From Euborellia annulipes (Eukaryota > Arthropoda > Insecta > Dermaptera > Anisolabididae), in NCBI GenBank assembly GCA_023213315.1, contig JAKCPI010005430.1, positions 1 to 64,000 on the forward strand: a stretch of 64,000 bases of DNA. Reading direction: 5' to 3'. How positions within the stretch are numbered: the first letter of the stretch is position 1; each line of letters begins with the position of its first letter. Below the pieces are notes generated by a model. The model was not told the origin of the DNA, did no database searches, and was given only the letters and a program-made list of their open reading frames with translations. Of this stretch, positions 47,984-59,684 are shown one piece after another. A program made the position numbers and the translations under genes.

Positions 47984-48272
47984 CTCATCAAATAACCACC
48001 AGCTATAAAAAACTTTCAATACTAAATATACATAAGAATAGATTAGACCATGTTAACAAATAGACCTCGACCCGTACTTGGTTTAAAAGCTTCTTGTCCA
48101 GTGGGGTACCTATCTTAAATATTGAATTTCGAACTATTAACTCTTTCCATTCTTGAGATCTTTTGTTCACAGAGAGGCCATTTTGTGGGACCGACTTTGA
48201 GGTGGTGGACGAAAGCGTCCGCCATATAAAATAATAATTATAAATATATCCTCGTATTATAAATAAACTTAC

Positions 48273-48754
48273 TTGAATGCAAAACCAAACAAGTGTCGTC
48301 CCTGGCATTTGGGATAGACGAGTTCTAGCTAATATTTTTCTTTCATCAACGTGAAGAATTATGAGCCGAGCATGGTCGGCTCCAATAAAGGCAACTTCTT
48401 CAGGATTGTTGGGACTTGAAGCAAGGGCGGCGATAGAACCTCCAGTTCGTGTAACCAATAATTTGCCTGAAGAACGATCTTCTGTCGGAGAACATCGGCT
48501 CTCCCAAACACCACCGTCTTCGTCCTTAAAGACGAAAATATAATAAATTAATGAAATGAATACTCACTTGGGTGAACCAAAATGAAATTTTATACTCACT
48601 TGGGTGAACCAAAGTTGATCTTGTTGTAAATTAGGAGGCAAACTGATCCTTTGACCAAGAGACCACGCGTTGATTGGATGCACCTCAATGCGATATATAT
48701 CGAGAGGAGTTTGTGAAATGGAAATTGGCCAAATGCGCACCCAGCCATCGTCTC
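48273..48754 (-). pseudogene. orphan copy of CFAP44 exons 7 and 8
   Basis: 48754..48600 (155 nt) and 48524..48273 (252 nt) are nearly identical to CFAP44 exons 7 and 8, with the same lengths, splice sites and open frames. Intron sequence on both sides is also copied (about 48040-49130). No other CFAP44 exon flanks them, so this is a fragment left by segmental duplication. It could still be spliced into something by accident. Confidence 0.9.
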
Positions 48755-49612
48755 CTAAAAAAAAAAGACAAATCAAAATATAAAATTAAAAAAATTATTC
48801 AATACCAGGTTTTTAAATTTATTAAAATTCGAATATACAATAAATTTTCAATTTTCTAAATTTAATTTACCGACAGATTTTTTTTTTTGTTTTAGTATAA
48901 AATTAATTTAGATTTTTAAAATCTTAAAAACCATTTTTATAGCATAATAATAATAATCAAGATAAAAGAGAAATATATAAGAGATTAATTGAATAGTTAA
49001 TTCTAAGAGTGTTTATCGAAGATGAGTAGGCCTTCTGACAAGTGAGATAAAAATCATAAATAAATAAAAATGCAAATATTTTTTTTATCTATTCTTTAAA
49101 TGAATTTACTTTTGGAAAATTAATGAAATTACAATTTGTAAAGTGAAGCCCGGAAGTAGAAGATTTAATTTGCCGCCCCTTCATTAAAATTTTCGATATA
49201 TGTTTGAATATGAATTTAGAATATTTTCACTAGACTAAAATTGACCATCCCATTTATAACAATTCACTATCTATCTCATGACTGAAAGTAAAAGACTGCG
49301 GAACAATTCATGGATTTTCAAGAATATGTACGCGAAATGGTGCGTTCATTCATTATCTCAGTATTTGTCCGAACTTTCACGACGACGAGATATTTCTTAT
49401 TTTTGGCTGCACCTGCTCTTTCACTGTTAAACATTCGCGCAGCCACTGTTTACATTAGTTTAATTAGTAAAGCAAATCATTATAAAATTTCATAATTAGG
49501 TGTAAGAAATAAATAGGCCTATATCATATAAAGATATAAAGACATACATGTATAAAATTAATCATACTATTATCAAATAATTGAAGGCCTTTTAAGATAA
49601 TTTTGAGTTTTT

Positions 49613-49680
49613 AAAATGACGAAGCGAATCGATAAAGACAGTGAAAAGAGTAATATATATATTGAGAGAATGGTAAGAAA
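49613..49680 (+). promoter_or_regulatory. conserved core promoter of SDR2
   Basis: ATGACGAAGCGAATCGATAA, GTGAAAAGAG and TAATATATATATTGAGAG, nearly the same as upstream of SDR1. Confidence 0.6.
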
Positions 49681-49698
49681 TATAATAGAAATACAAAC

Positions 49699-51780
49699 AT
49701 GAACCGGTGGCGAGGTCGTGTCGCAGTGGTTACAGGAGCATCAGCAGGTATCGGTGCTGATATTGCTTTTACATTAGCGGAGAAAGGCCTCATCGTAGCA
49801 GGTCTCGCTCGTCGTAAAGAGAGGATTGATGAGTTGGCTGCCAAATGTAAAGGAAAGTTAGTTGGAATCAAATGTAGCGTTGATGATGAAGCACAGATCA
49901 AAGAATCATTTGAATGGATAGAGAAAAATCTCGGTCCTATCGCAATCCTCATCAACAACGCTGGTATTGTCAGGAGCGTTACATTTGACCGTAAGTATCA
50001 TCCAATTTTTTTTTTTTTTGTTACTCCTTTTAAATAAATTTATTTTAGAAAATCCTTGATGTCCCTTCCTCTTGTCATTAATTAATTTAAACTTATTTTT
50101 TATAGCAAATCTTGGAACAACGAAAGAGTGGAAAGAAATATTAGACACAAATGTTATGGGTCTGAGTATTTGTTCAAGATATGCACTCGATTCAATGAGG
50201 AAAAACAATATCGACGACGGACAATTTATTAATATAAACAGGTATTTATATCAGTTCTGGAAAATATTTTTTTTTCAACATCTTGAGCCATTTAGTCTTT
50301 AAACGAAACTTATAACTACGATATACAGTATATTGGTGTCTAGGCATATTTATTTATCCAAATTTATACTGGTATCACGCCTGGCCATCTTCAGTTCAAA
50401 AATATGATTTTAATGCATGGGTGTACCCAGCGAGGGGCAGGGGGGGCAGCTGCCCCCCCCCCCCTAGAAGCAACAAAAAAAAAAAAATTAAATGTTTATA
50501 AAGTGATGAAACGAAACAAAATTGGTGGTTGGCGACGGGGAATGATTTTTTTGTTAGGACTCGAGGGTTTTTAGGCCTTTAATTCGAAGGCTTTACCCCT
50601 CTATATAAAAAATAGCTATGTCACAATCTGGATGACCATGATCTGCCCCCCTGGACGACCATGATCTGACCATGCCCCCCCCTAGATTTGATCCTGGGTA
50701 CGCCCATGTTTTAATGGACATACACTCGCTCGTATGTTTGACTCCCGCTTCTCTGAAGTAAGAAAAAATAATTTTTACACAATAGAGAGTGGCCATCAAG
50801 GCTTGTTTATCTTTCTCCAGATATTCCTTGTAAATTTGGTCCGGCATTAATTTTTCAAAGTAACATATATTTTTGAAATTTTTCAGCGTTGCTGGACATG
50901 TAAAGCCAGTAAAAGAATTTGTTCCTGGTGCCATGTATATGGCAAGCAAACACGCAGTAACAATACTCACGGACGGCTTGAGAAAAGAAGTCGGTCTTCT
51001 CAATACTAAAATTCGAGTTTCGGTAAGTTCTTTAAATTGCAATTTTAATTTATACTAGAATAATCAATCAAAATTGATATAGGGAACGTTGCATTAAATT
51101 TATAATATTAAGAATTTAAAAAAAGGGGAGATGGACAATGCCACTTTGCCAAATAAACGAGATTAGTGTGGAACTGAAAGAAAAGAACAGTTTTTCAAGG
51201 CCTCAAAATTTACATATACTAGCGCATTTATTAAATTTATAATAATTTAGCATTGTCTTTTTAGAGCCTGAGTCCAGGATATGTGAAAACAGAAATCCTC
51301 GAAGCCGCCGGTGGACCAACTGATGATATAAGAAATTTACTGGAGGGAGCTCCAGCGCTGGAGTCGAAGCACATCACAGATGGAGTTATTTACATTCTAT
51401 CAGCCCCTCCGATTGTCAATGTAAGAATTTTGAATCAATTCATTTTAAAAAATATTTTAAATTCGTTTAGATTTGAATCTTTTTGACATATTTTCTACAA
51501 ATGTCAGGAATATTTGTCATTTAAATAAACTTTATCTGACTTTCTGAGATCAGTATTCGTATCCCTTGACTTCTCATGTTATCACAATTGACAAGGTGAC
51601 AATACCTGTTAGCTAGGGGATGAAGCCTTAGATAGATAATTTATTTGATAATATAAAATCGATCTTGATCTTGCATTATTAGTAGCCTATGTCACTATTC
51701 GAAAAGAACTTAATATTCACTATCTTTTTTTTTTTTAGATTTCTGAACTCACACTCCAGCCCACAGGAGACGCTTATTAG
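49699..51780 (+). CDS. SDR2, DHRS11-like reductase
   Basis: 253 residues. Exons: 49699-49990, 50106-50241, 50887-51022, 51265-51420 and 51739-51780. TGASAGIG, NNAG, the catalytic Asn, Ser, Tyr-x-x-x-Lys (YMASK) and the ISELTLQPTGDAY end are all intact. It is the closest paralogue of SDR1 (shared VMGLS in exon 2 and EAAGGP in exon 4). Intron 1 is only 115 bp and lacks the family-D insertion of SDR1, while intron 2 carries a 293-bp hAT-like MITE. An AATAAA follows at 51867. Confidence 0.9.
50416..50708. mobile_element. 293-bp hAT-like MITE in SDR2 intron 2
   Basis: Ends CATGGGTGTACCCAG and CTGGGTACGCCCATG with a perfect 8-bp target duplication TTTTAATG (50408-50415 and 50709-50716). Contains a C-run of about 14. 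Confidence 0.9.
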
Positions 51781-52079
51781 AATTTCTTTATTATGATTTT
51801 TAAAAAATCATTTGTATTTAAATATTGTATTTATAAAATATAAATTAATACACTGCAAAGATTTTTAATAAAAAAAAAAAAAAAAAAAAAAATATGAATT
51901 GATGGAAGTGTAATTTATTAAAAAACTTTGTCATATTTTATGAATTAAAATATTGGTTAACCCTATATTTCCTTCGGTGGTTGATAGAATTTAGGATATT
52001 CTAATTGGATAAATTAGAACCTCTTTAAAAAGTGGGTTGAGAATTTTGGAACGTTCCTTCGAAAAGAGGGTCTAATATT

Positions 52080-52480
52080 CATTTGCTTTTCCAGATAAGA
52101 AGTACAAGGGTAAAGTGTGCTTCAAACAATTTTGAGGGCAAAATGAGACTATGCATTTTAAAGAGGATTTGAAAAATAATTGATTTATAAATTTTAATCA
52201 AAATTTTTTTTTAATGCACCTGAGGGGGGAAAAGCTACTTTTAAGACAGTTCCAACGGCTAAGCATTTTGGTTGCCTAAGCTCAAGGTTCCAGGCTACAT
52301 CGTGCACTTATAGCGCCGATTGGATTCTTTGCCCGATTTTGTTCAAAAGGTTACGTGCCAGGGGTTCCTAACATAAATAACAAATATCAAACTCCAAACA
52401 CTTTTTGTTTTCAAGATATTTTATACAGAGACAGACAGACCATTTTGCGGGTCCCACTTTTTTGGACGCATATTATACGG
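52080..52480. repeat. duplicated flank of SDR1/SDR2 with family D sequence
   Basis: Matches 45035-45235 (AAGCTACTTTTAAGACA, GGTTGCCTAAGCTCAAGGTT, AGCGCCGATTG), then continues into family-D sequence. It marks the right edge of the duplicated block. Confidence 0.7.
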
Positions 52481-52515
52481 TATGTTATTATAAACATGGA
52501 AAAATATTATCATAC

Positions 52516-52637
52516 CAAATTTGAGCAGTTCTCAGCATAACGCGAAAGATCGGCCTTCGGAATAGAAATTGGCGAAGTTCGGAGTGGCTCTGGAGATCGG
52601 ATAGATGGTGAAATCTCTGCCTCTTGGCAAATTTTAA
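52516..52637 (-). CDS. orphan candidate exon, unknown protein
   Basis: Acceptor TTTTAG and donor GTATGA on the minus strand enclose 122 nt open for 40 codons, including KICQEAEISPSIRSPEPLR and ISIPKADLSRYAENCSNL. The composition looks like real protein. It is not part of the SDR genes and has no match in the SDR1 flank. It may belong to a minus-strand gene lying beyond the window, or be another duplicated fragment. No family recognised. Confidence 0.45.
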
Positions 52638-52913
52638 CTAAAATCAGAAAAAATAAATTATGATAAAAAAGTAACAATTTGTCCTCTTTCACAAAAAATG
52701 TTTACCGTTTTCCTTTAGCCATTAGATATTTGTTCAATTTTCAAAATCAAATTAATAAGTTTATCAATAACATTATTTAAGAAAATTTAGTAAACATCTC
52801 AAGTGTAAGACATAAAAAAAATTTAAGATATAATAAGTATTTATATATAAAAATTCATATAAAAGTAATCAGACAATTATCAGATGAGTATGATTATTTT
52901 AAGATAATTTCAG

Positions 52914-52976
52914 AATGACTAATCAAATCGACAAGGGCAATGAAAAGTGTGTATTATATATAATGAGAGACAGACA
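52914..52976 (+). promoter_or_regulatory. conserved core promoter of SDR3
   Basis: AATGACTAATCAAATCGACA, CAATGAAAAGTGTGTATTAT and ATAATGAGAGA match the SDR1 block with substitutions. Confidence 0.5.
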
Positions 52977-53002
52977 CGCAACAGTAACTTAGATATCAAA
53001 AC

Positions 53003-55605
53003 ATGGAGCGTTGGCGAGGACGTGTCGCAGTGGTTACAGGTGCATCAGCAGGTATCGGTGCTGATATTGCTGTTACATTAGCAGAGAAAGGCCTCATCGT
53101 AGCAGGTCTCGCACGACGTAAGGAAAGAATTGACGAATTGGCCGCTAAATGTAAAGGAAAGCTAGTTGGAATCAAATGCAGTGTCGATGATGAAGCACAG
53201 ATCAAGGAATCGTTTGCATGGATAGAGAAAAATCTCGGTCCTATTTCGGTCCTCATAAACAATGCTGGTCTTGTCAGGAACGTTACATTTGACGGTAAGT
53301 TCCATTCGAAATCAAGATCTATGAAATTTTTTTTTAATTGCAAAAGTTTTAATCTTTTAAAAAATATCATTGATTAAGGTAATAAATTTTTTGATACAAT
53401 AGATTTTAACTTAAATCTTAATCTTATTTTTTAGGAAATACAGGAACAACGAAGAATTGGAAAGAAATTTTAGACACCAATGTTTTGGGTCTCAGTCTTT
53501 GCTCAAGATATGCACTCGAGTCAATGAGGAAAAACAATATCGACGATGGACAATTTATTAATATCAATAGGTAGCTATAACAATTCAAAAAAGTATTATT
53601 TTTTCATTGGCGTAAATTGCACCCCCGCTGACCCCGCAATGCGGAAGGGGGGGGGGGGGCATACATATGGACGATAGTTCATTGGGCGTCGCAACATTTA
53701 AAAATCTGGTGGGTGACTGGTCGCACAGCACACAACTTTCTTTTACCTTAGGTAATCGAAAGTTGTGTTCTGTGCTTGTCACACCAATTTTTTGTCGATA
53801 TATATTTAATTTCCGACAGTACATCTTTATTTTATTTTTTTTTTTTCAACACTCACACCTTTTTCTCATTCATTTATTCAATCACACACAGACATACACA
53901 CAGTCTTCTCGGCAACTCAGGCCATATAAAATGTATAGGTAAGAGAAAGTAAAAAATACAAGTCGTTTGCTCAGTTCTAAAAAAATTCAAAGTTTTTTTG
54001 TATAAAAAATATTTATATGGATTTAATGAAAGATAATGATCAATATGTCTCGGTTTTTCTTTCAGCGTAGCTGGTCATATGAAGCCAGTAAAAGAATTTA
54101 TCCATATTACTATGTATTTGGCGAGCAAACATGCAGTAACGATACTCACAGACGGCCTAAGGAAAGAAGTCGGTCTTCTCAATACTAAAATTCGGGTCTC
54201 GGTAGGTTCTTTGGATTTAAATTTTAATTTATAGAAACAATCCAAAATGGTTTTAGAGAAATCTTTAAATCAATTATTGTCTTTTATAGAGTTTGAGTCC
54301 AGGATATGTGAAGACAGAAATTCTCGAGGCAGCCGGGGGACCAAGCGAGGATATGAAAAAGTTTTTAGATGTATCTCCAGCACTGGAGTCAGAGCACATT
54401 ACGGCTGGAGTTCTTTACATTCTCTCAGCCCCTCCGATTGTTAATGTAAGAATTTTGATTCAAATTTAAAAAATATTTCAATTTTAGATTTGTCATAATT
54501 TCATCTTAGACGATATTCCCACTGACGGTTATAGACATAGGCGTAGGCACGGGGGGGGGGATGGGGGTTCAACCCCCCCCCCCCCATGGGACCCAATAAA
54601 TTTTTCTTGAACCTCCCCCAATTAAAAATTTCTGGCTACGCCTATGGTTATAGGAACTGTTTCGGAATTTTTATGATTTGCAAAGAAATTCAGATATTAA
54701 ATTCACTGAACTCTTTTTATTCTTCAAATAAAAATAAATTTTTGTTTAGGCTGTCGGGAGAGAGGCTCGGCTCATAGTTAGACCCGCCCAAATTATTTGC
54801 CTCTTCACCACTACAAGTAGAACGTCTGTTTTCTGTAGCTTTTCTTTTGAACCGCCTTCCCTCCACTGTATGCATCGCGTCTCAAGACAAATTGATGCCT
54901 ACTCTCCAGGCGTTCAAGCAAAAAGCAAACGTGGGGGTCGTGGGACCCTCGCCAGGAACGAAATTCCTCTGCGAAAGCGTGGAGGTCTTGGTTCGACTCC
55001 AGGGGGAGCAATTTTGCCCAATCTTAAGCACAAACATATCTCGCAAACTAGCTATCTTAAAAATAAATAATTCTTTTCTTTTTTTAAATAATATAGAAAG
55101 AGATAGAGAGAAAGAGAATCTCTAGAGCTGGTGGGGGTGTAGGCGTGGCCTCGCCAAGGCTTCGGCTAGCCTCACCTTACTTCCCCGGCGCTCCCCCCCG
55201 CGCTGTAACGAATTTTTGTTACTGCTGCTTTTTGTTACCAAATGTTTTCTGCCAATTCCCCCTATACTCATTAACATACTCATTAATTGAATTAATTCGT
55301 ACCTTTTATGTTACCAAATTTTAAATTTCGAATTTAGTAGTCCTCTGATATAGACATTTTTAATTATATTTTATCCAAGACACATTATCCAGAAATATTT
55401 AATTAAATAAATTGGTGTCCTAATTATGTTAATTAATCAATTCTTTTAGTCTCTTGGTCAGGGGTTGATGTAAATTAAAGAAATTAAATTATTTGATAAA
55501 TCTTAAATATACATATACCGGTATGTTACAGTATATTATTTCACTATTTTTTTTTCTTTTCAGATTTCTGAACTTACAATTCAGCCCACGGGAGAGGCTT
55601 TTTAG
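53003..55605 (+). CDS. SDR3, DHRS11-like reductase
   Basis: 253 residues. Exons: 53003-53294, 53435-53570, 54066-54201, 54290-54445 and 55564-55605. Starts MERWRGRVAVVTGASAGIG, as in vertebrate DHRS11. NNAG, the NVLGLSLC segment with the catalytic Asn, Ser143, YLASK and the ISELTIQPTGEAF end are intact. Intron 2 holds a 94-bp palindrome, intron 4 a short hAT-like MITE and SINE-like and GC-rich repeats. Groups with SDR4 and SDR5 by the VLGLSLC segment. Confidence 0.9.
53699..53792. repeat. palindromic MITE-like hairpin
   Basis: Arms AATCTGGTGGGTGACTGGTC..CACAACTTTC and GAAAGTTGTGTTCTGTGCTT..CACACCAATTT fold back. Same family as 27270-27359. Confidence 0.7.
54536..54646. mobile_element. 111-bp hAT-like MITE in SDR3 intron 4
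   Basis: Ends CATAGGCGTAGGC and GCTACGCCTATG, flanks GTTATAGA and GTTATAGG (7 of 8). Contains G-run and C-run. Confidence 0.8.
54780..55260 (+). repeat. SINE-like and GC-rich repeats in SDR3 intron 4
   Basis: GGTCTTGGTTCGACTCCAGG at 54987 is a box-B-like motif. GCCCAATCTTAAGCACAAAC resembles 3166-3190. 55130-55260 is the inverse of the repeat near 19255-19340. I found no exon here. Confidence 0.45.
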
Positions 55606-55799
55606 AATTCCTGTATTATTATGACATGTACTTTATATATATTTAAAAAAAAGGATTAATTACATTAATTGAAAATTAATATAATTTAATATATAAATTG
55701 ATAATATGTAATTATTCAGTATATTATAAATTATATGAATTTGTTTTGATTTACCCTATTCTTCCTTTCTATTAAACATAAAACATATTGTTTTTTTTT

Positions 55800-56130
55800 T
55801 TTTTTTTTGGAATAGGTGCATAAGGTCCGAAGACCTATAATGACCAGTGGTCATTATAGGTCATTATAGAGAAGCATAAATGAGGACTCAACTGCGGGAA
55901 CTGAGAAGATGCCTATTGTTGTTGTTAAGTTTAGACTTGAAAGTCTGAAGATTGTAGGTTTTGGGGAGGATAGATGCAGAGAGCTTGTTCCAATCACGAG
56001 GTCTCTTGTTGGAGTAAAAATGGTAAAAATGTTTTGACAAGATTCTTGATCGACTTTCAAAATAATAGGTTAATATTATCCTTATGATCCTCTGCTTCAG
56101 TTGGTTGGAGTTTGTTGGCCCCGGGCTAAA
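55800..56130 (-). mobile_element. LINE fragment (3' end of pol)
   Basis: On the minus strand a frame reads RPRDWNKLSASILPKTYN then TFKSKLNNN. This pattern (DWN.L...I......TFK..L) is the typical C-terminus of CR1/Jockey-like reverse transcriptases. Confidence 0.6.
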
Positions 56131-56175
56131 TGGCTTTTTTTTGTAATGCAGAAATCCTCTTCCGGGGGAACAAAT

Positions 56176-56467
56176 CATGAATAAAAAGGCGAGGGTCCGC
56201 CGCAGGCGAGCCCGAGCCAGCTGAAGGGGGTCCAGGGGGCGTAGCCTCCCTGTCTAGACGCCAGCCAGTTTCTCTTAATTAATAAAGGCGAGGGTCCGCC
56301 GCAGGCGGGCCTGAGCCAGATGGTGGGAGTCCAGGGGGGCGAAGCCCCCTGTCTAGCCGCCAGCCTGTTTCTCATAATTAAGAAAAGGCGAGGGTCCGCC
56401 GCAAGCGGGCCAGAGCCAGCTGACGGGGGTCCAGGGGGGCGTAGCCGAAGGCGGGCGGTGCGGCTAG
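56176..56467 (+). mobile_element. Helitron-like 3' part with three tandem GC-rich units
   Basis: Three copies of GGCGAGGGTCCGCCGCAGGC-type units, each ending near TCTAGCCGCCAGCC or TCTAGACGCCAGCC, then GGCGGGCGGTGCGGCTAG followed by T. The internal triplication is specific to this copy. Confidence 0.6.
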
Positions 56468-56615
56468 TTCAGAAATGAAAGGGTAATGTTATATACCGCA
56501 AATCATAATAAATTGGTGTAGCTACGAAATCTCTATCTATGGCTATAAATATAAGTAACCTTGAATAGAATTATGCTTAAATTGGAATGAGTCAGTGAAT
56601 TGTCAAGGCCTTCGA

Positions 56616-56630
56616 AGAGTCTATAAATAA
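56616..56630 (+). promoter_or_regulatory. TATA box of SDR4
   Basis: GAGTCTATAAATAAT lies about 45 bp before the ATG. The longer block conserved at the other copies is not recognisable here. Confidence 0.45.
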
Positions 56631-56665
56631 TGAGTAAAGAAGTTAAATTAGTTAGTTATTAAAAC

Positions 56666-58636
56666 ATGGAGCGTTGGCGAGGACGTGTGGCTGTAGTCAC
56701 AGGTGCATCCGCTGGTATCGGTGCTGATATTGCTTTTACATTAGCAGAAAAAGGCCTGATCGTAGCAGGACTCGCTCGTCGTAAAGAGAGGATTGATGAG
56801 TTGGCTGCCAAATGTAAAGGAAAGTTAGTTGGAATCAAATGCAGTGTCGATGATGAAGCACAAATCAAGGAATCGTTTGAATGGATAGAGAAAAACCTCG
56901 GTCCTATTTCAGTTCTCGTAAACAACGCTGGTCTTGTCAGGAACGTTTCATTTGACGGTAAGTAACATTCGAGATATTCAAGACTATTTTTTTTTATGGA
57001 TTCATAGAAAAAATTTTTTTAATTGAAGACGGTCTATTTATTGTAAAAAATATCAGTGATTAAGTTATTAAATTTTTATAATAGATTTTAACTTAAATTT
57101 TTATTTTATTTTTTAGGAAAAAAAGGATCAACGGATGATTGGAGAGCAATTTTAGACACCAATGTTTTGGGTCTCAGTCTTTGCTCAAGATATGCACTCG
57201 AGTCAATGAGGAAAAACAATATCGACGATGGACAATTTATTAATATCAATAGGTATGTATAACAATTCAAAAAAATATTATTTTTTCTATGAATTGGATC
57301 AAAAATTATAAGTAAATTTCTAATTAAAGTTGATAAATATTATCTATAATCAGATGATATCGATGTGATTTTTGGTTAGGTGTTTATTAGAGAGAGAAAT
57401 CATTAAAGAAAGGAATAAATTTGAACGAATATACCTAAGGAGCAAAAATAATAATTCCTGATAATAATAGAATTTTTCCAAATGAAATATACTTGCAAAC
57501 AAAATCCAAATAGAAATTCAACTTACTGAGGAAATTATTAGGGTCCGACCGAAACAAGATTTTCAGCCGAAACCGAAACCGAATATTCGGCCTCTTTGGC
57601 CGAAAGTGACCGAAACCGAATATTCGGTCGGTTCCTAGAAATTATTGTAAAATGCTTTCTCCTGGATCGAACTCCAGTTGAATTTATTTCAATTATTTGA
57701 GTTCCAAATGGTATAAATAAATGCCTGGAACTCTATATCGTAATTATTTTATTTCAAGTCTAATGGCCTAAGAGGAATAAGACTAAAAAAATGTGCTGAT
57801 GGAATTTTTCCCTACTAAATCGCAGAGAAGTTACTTTGTTTTATTTGTAGAAGTGAAAAATCCCTTGATCAGAAATTTTAAATTAAAAAATAGCTTAATG
57901 AAAGTAGAATGTCCAATTGTCATGAAGTAAACTTTTTAATCAATCAATTTGCCTCCGTTTTTCTTTCAGTGTAGCTGGACATATAAAGCCAATAAAAGAA
58001 TTTATCCATGTTACTATGTATTTGGCAAGTAAACATGCAGTAACAATACTCACTGATGGTCTAAGAAAAGAAGTAGGTCTTCTCAATACTAAAATTCGGG
58101 TCTCGGTAGGTTCTTTTAATTTAAATTTAAACAATTTTAGAGAAATGTTTAAATTAATTATTGTCTTTTATAGAGTTTGAGTCCAGGAGTTGTGAAGACA
58201 GAAATTTTCGAGGTAGCCGGTGAACATACTAAGGATATGAAAAAGGCTTTGGAAGCAAATCCAGCACTGGAGACAGAACACATTACGGCTGGAGTTCTTT
58301 ATATTCTCTCGGCCCCTCCGATTGTCAATGTAAGAATTTTGATTCAAATCAAATTTTAGATTTGTCATGACTTTAAATGTCTTTATCGATATCAAAGACG
58401 GTCGGCAATCGGAATTTCGTGGATCCATTCTGTAATTTTAATGATTCGCAAAGAAATTAAGATTTCACTTAAATTCACTGAACTCGTTTAATCTTTGTTT
58501 AAAGCTGTAGGGAGAGGCTGAGCTGACACTTTTAATTATATTTTATCCATGACATTACGCAGAAAATTATTTTACTGTTTTTTTTTCTTTTCAGATTTCT
58601 GAACTTACAATCCAGCCCACGGGAGAGATGTTTTAG
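56666..58636 (+). CDS. SDR4, DHRS11-like reductase
   Basis: 253 residues. Exons: 56666-56957, 57117-57252, 57970-58105, 58174-58329 and 58595-58636. All SDR motifs are intact (TGASAGIG, NNAG, NVLG, Ser, YLASK). Exon 4 differs from the others (FEVAGEHTKDMKKALEANPA), and the SPGYVKTE motif reads SPGVVKTE. This region forms the substrate loop in SDRs, so its substrate preference may differ. The 5' half of exon 1 resembles SDR1 and the 3' half SDR3. A 99-bp MITE lies in intron 2. Confidence 0.9.
57539..57637. mobile_element. 99-bp hAT-like MITE in SDR4 intron 2
   Basis: Ends TAGGGTCCGACCGAA and, inverted, TAGGAACCGACCGAA. A perfect 8-bp target duplication GAAATTAT (57531-57538, 57638-57645). The interior is built from CCGAAACCGAATATTCGG-type palindromes. 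Confidence 0.85.
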
Positions 58637-59134
58637 AATTTCTGTATTATTATGTTATATATTTTAATAAAAAAGTGATTAATATATTTTATTATAAAGT
58701 GTTAGTGATATTTTTCAATATATAAATGTGTAGTTATTCAGTATAATTTATAATATGAATTAGAAATTTTTCTTTACCCTATTCTTCCTTTCTATTAATC
58801 ATATATGGTATTATGATCGAGTAAAATTCATAAAAATGTCTTGATCGAATTTGAAAATAAAATTATGCTTCTGTAAACTGCGAGCTTTGACCTTTGTTTG
58901 ATGTTATATAATTTTTACTTCCACATGGAAAAAAAATAAAGTAGTAGAAGTTATTGTATAACTGAAGAATGTAAGCTATTTAGATTGGATCTGTCCAACA
59001 TTAAAAAATATTATAACATTTCAAGTTTGAAAAGTAGGAAAAATAATGACCTTTTGATAAAAACAAAAGCTTGACTAGAAATTGTGGAAAGTCTATGTTA
59101 ATGCTTTTAAAACACCTCTTAGAAAAGAACTTTT

Positions 59135-59425
59135 GGCTACCAAATGGCTTAAATAAGAATGCCTGGACTCCCAATAGATATTATCATATATAACGGTTAT
59201 CGTAAAGTCTTATATGGCCTACGATGCCGAAAAGACTGTGCGAATGTGTGTGTGAGTGTGAATGAGAAGAGAGTGTGAATGTTTAAAAAAAAAATATGGG
59301 ACTAAGTCCTCGGGCTTGGTGTAGTGGCTAAGCGTGCTGGCCTTCTATACAAAGGGTCGCGGGTTCAGGTCCCAGGCAATCCGAGGATTTTATTTAAGCC
59401 ATTTGGATACCAAATGTCTTGGTAG
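59135..59425 (+). mobile_element. SINE tail followed by a SINE head
   Basis: 59140-59280 is a tail segment (TAACGGTTATCGTAAAGTCT, GTGTGTGAGTGTGAATGAG). 59306-59420 is a new head: GGGCTTGGTGTAGTGGCTAA, B box GGGTTCAGGTCCCAGGC and GGATTTTATTTAAGCCATTT, as at 29045-29135. It lies upstream of SDR5. Confidence 0.7.
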
Positions 59426-59599
59426 ACATCTGAAGAAAATTTAGTAAAACAAACATTTATAAATTTCATAATTAGGTGTAAAGAAATATTAATATCTATT
59501 ATCAAAGATATAAATATTTATATATAGAGATTCATATAAATTAATCCGATAATTATCAGATGAGTGAAGACTTTTAAAGATAATTTTAAGAGTTTTAAG

Positions 59600-59662
59600 A
59601 ATGACGAGGCGAAACGATAAGAACGGTGAAAAGAGTGTAGTATATATTGAGATAGGTAACCA
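59600..59662 (+). promoter_or_regulatory. conserved core promoter of SDR5
   Basis: AATGACGAGGCGAAACGATA, GGTGAAAAGAGTGTAGTATA and TATTGAGATAGG closely match the SDR1 block. Confidence 0.6.
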
Positions 59663-59684
59663 AAGGTAAAATAGATATCAAAAC

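Noticed and set aside
48361..48543. Plus-strand frame in the orphan CFAP44 exon copy (also 37916-38098)
   Set aside because: It is the antisense shadow of CFAP44 exon 8 and appears at both copies for that reason.
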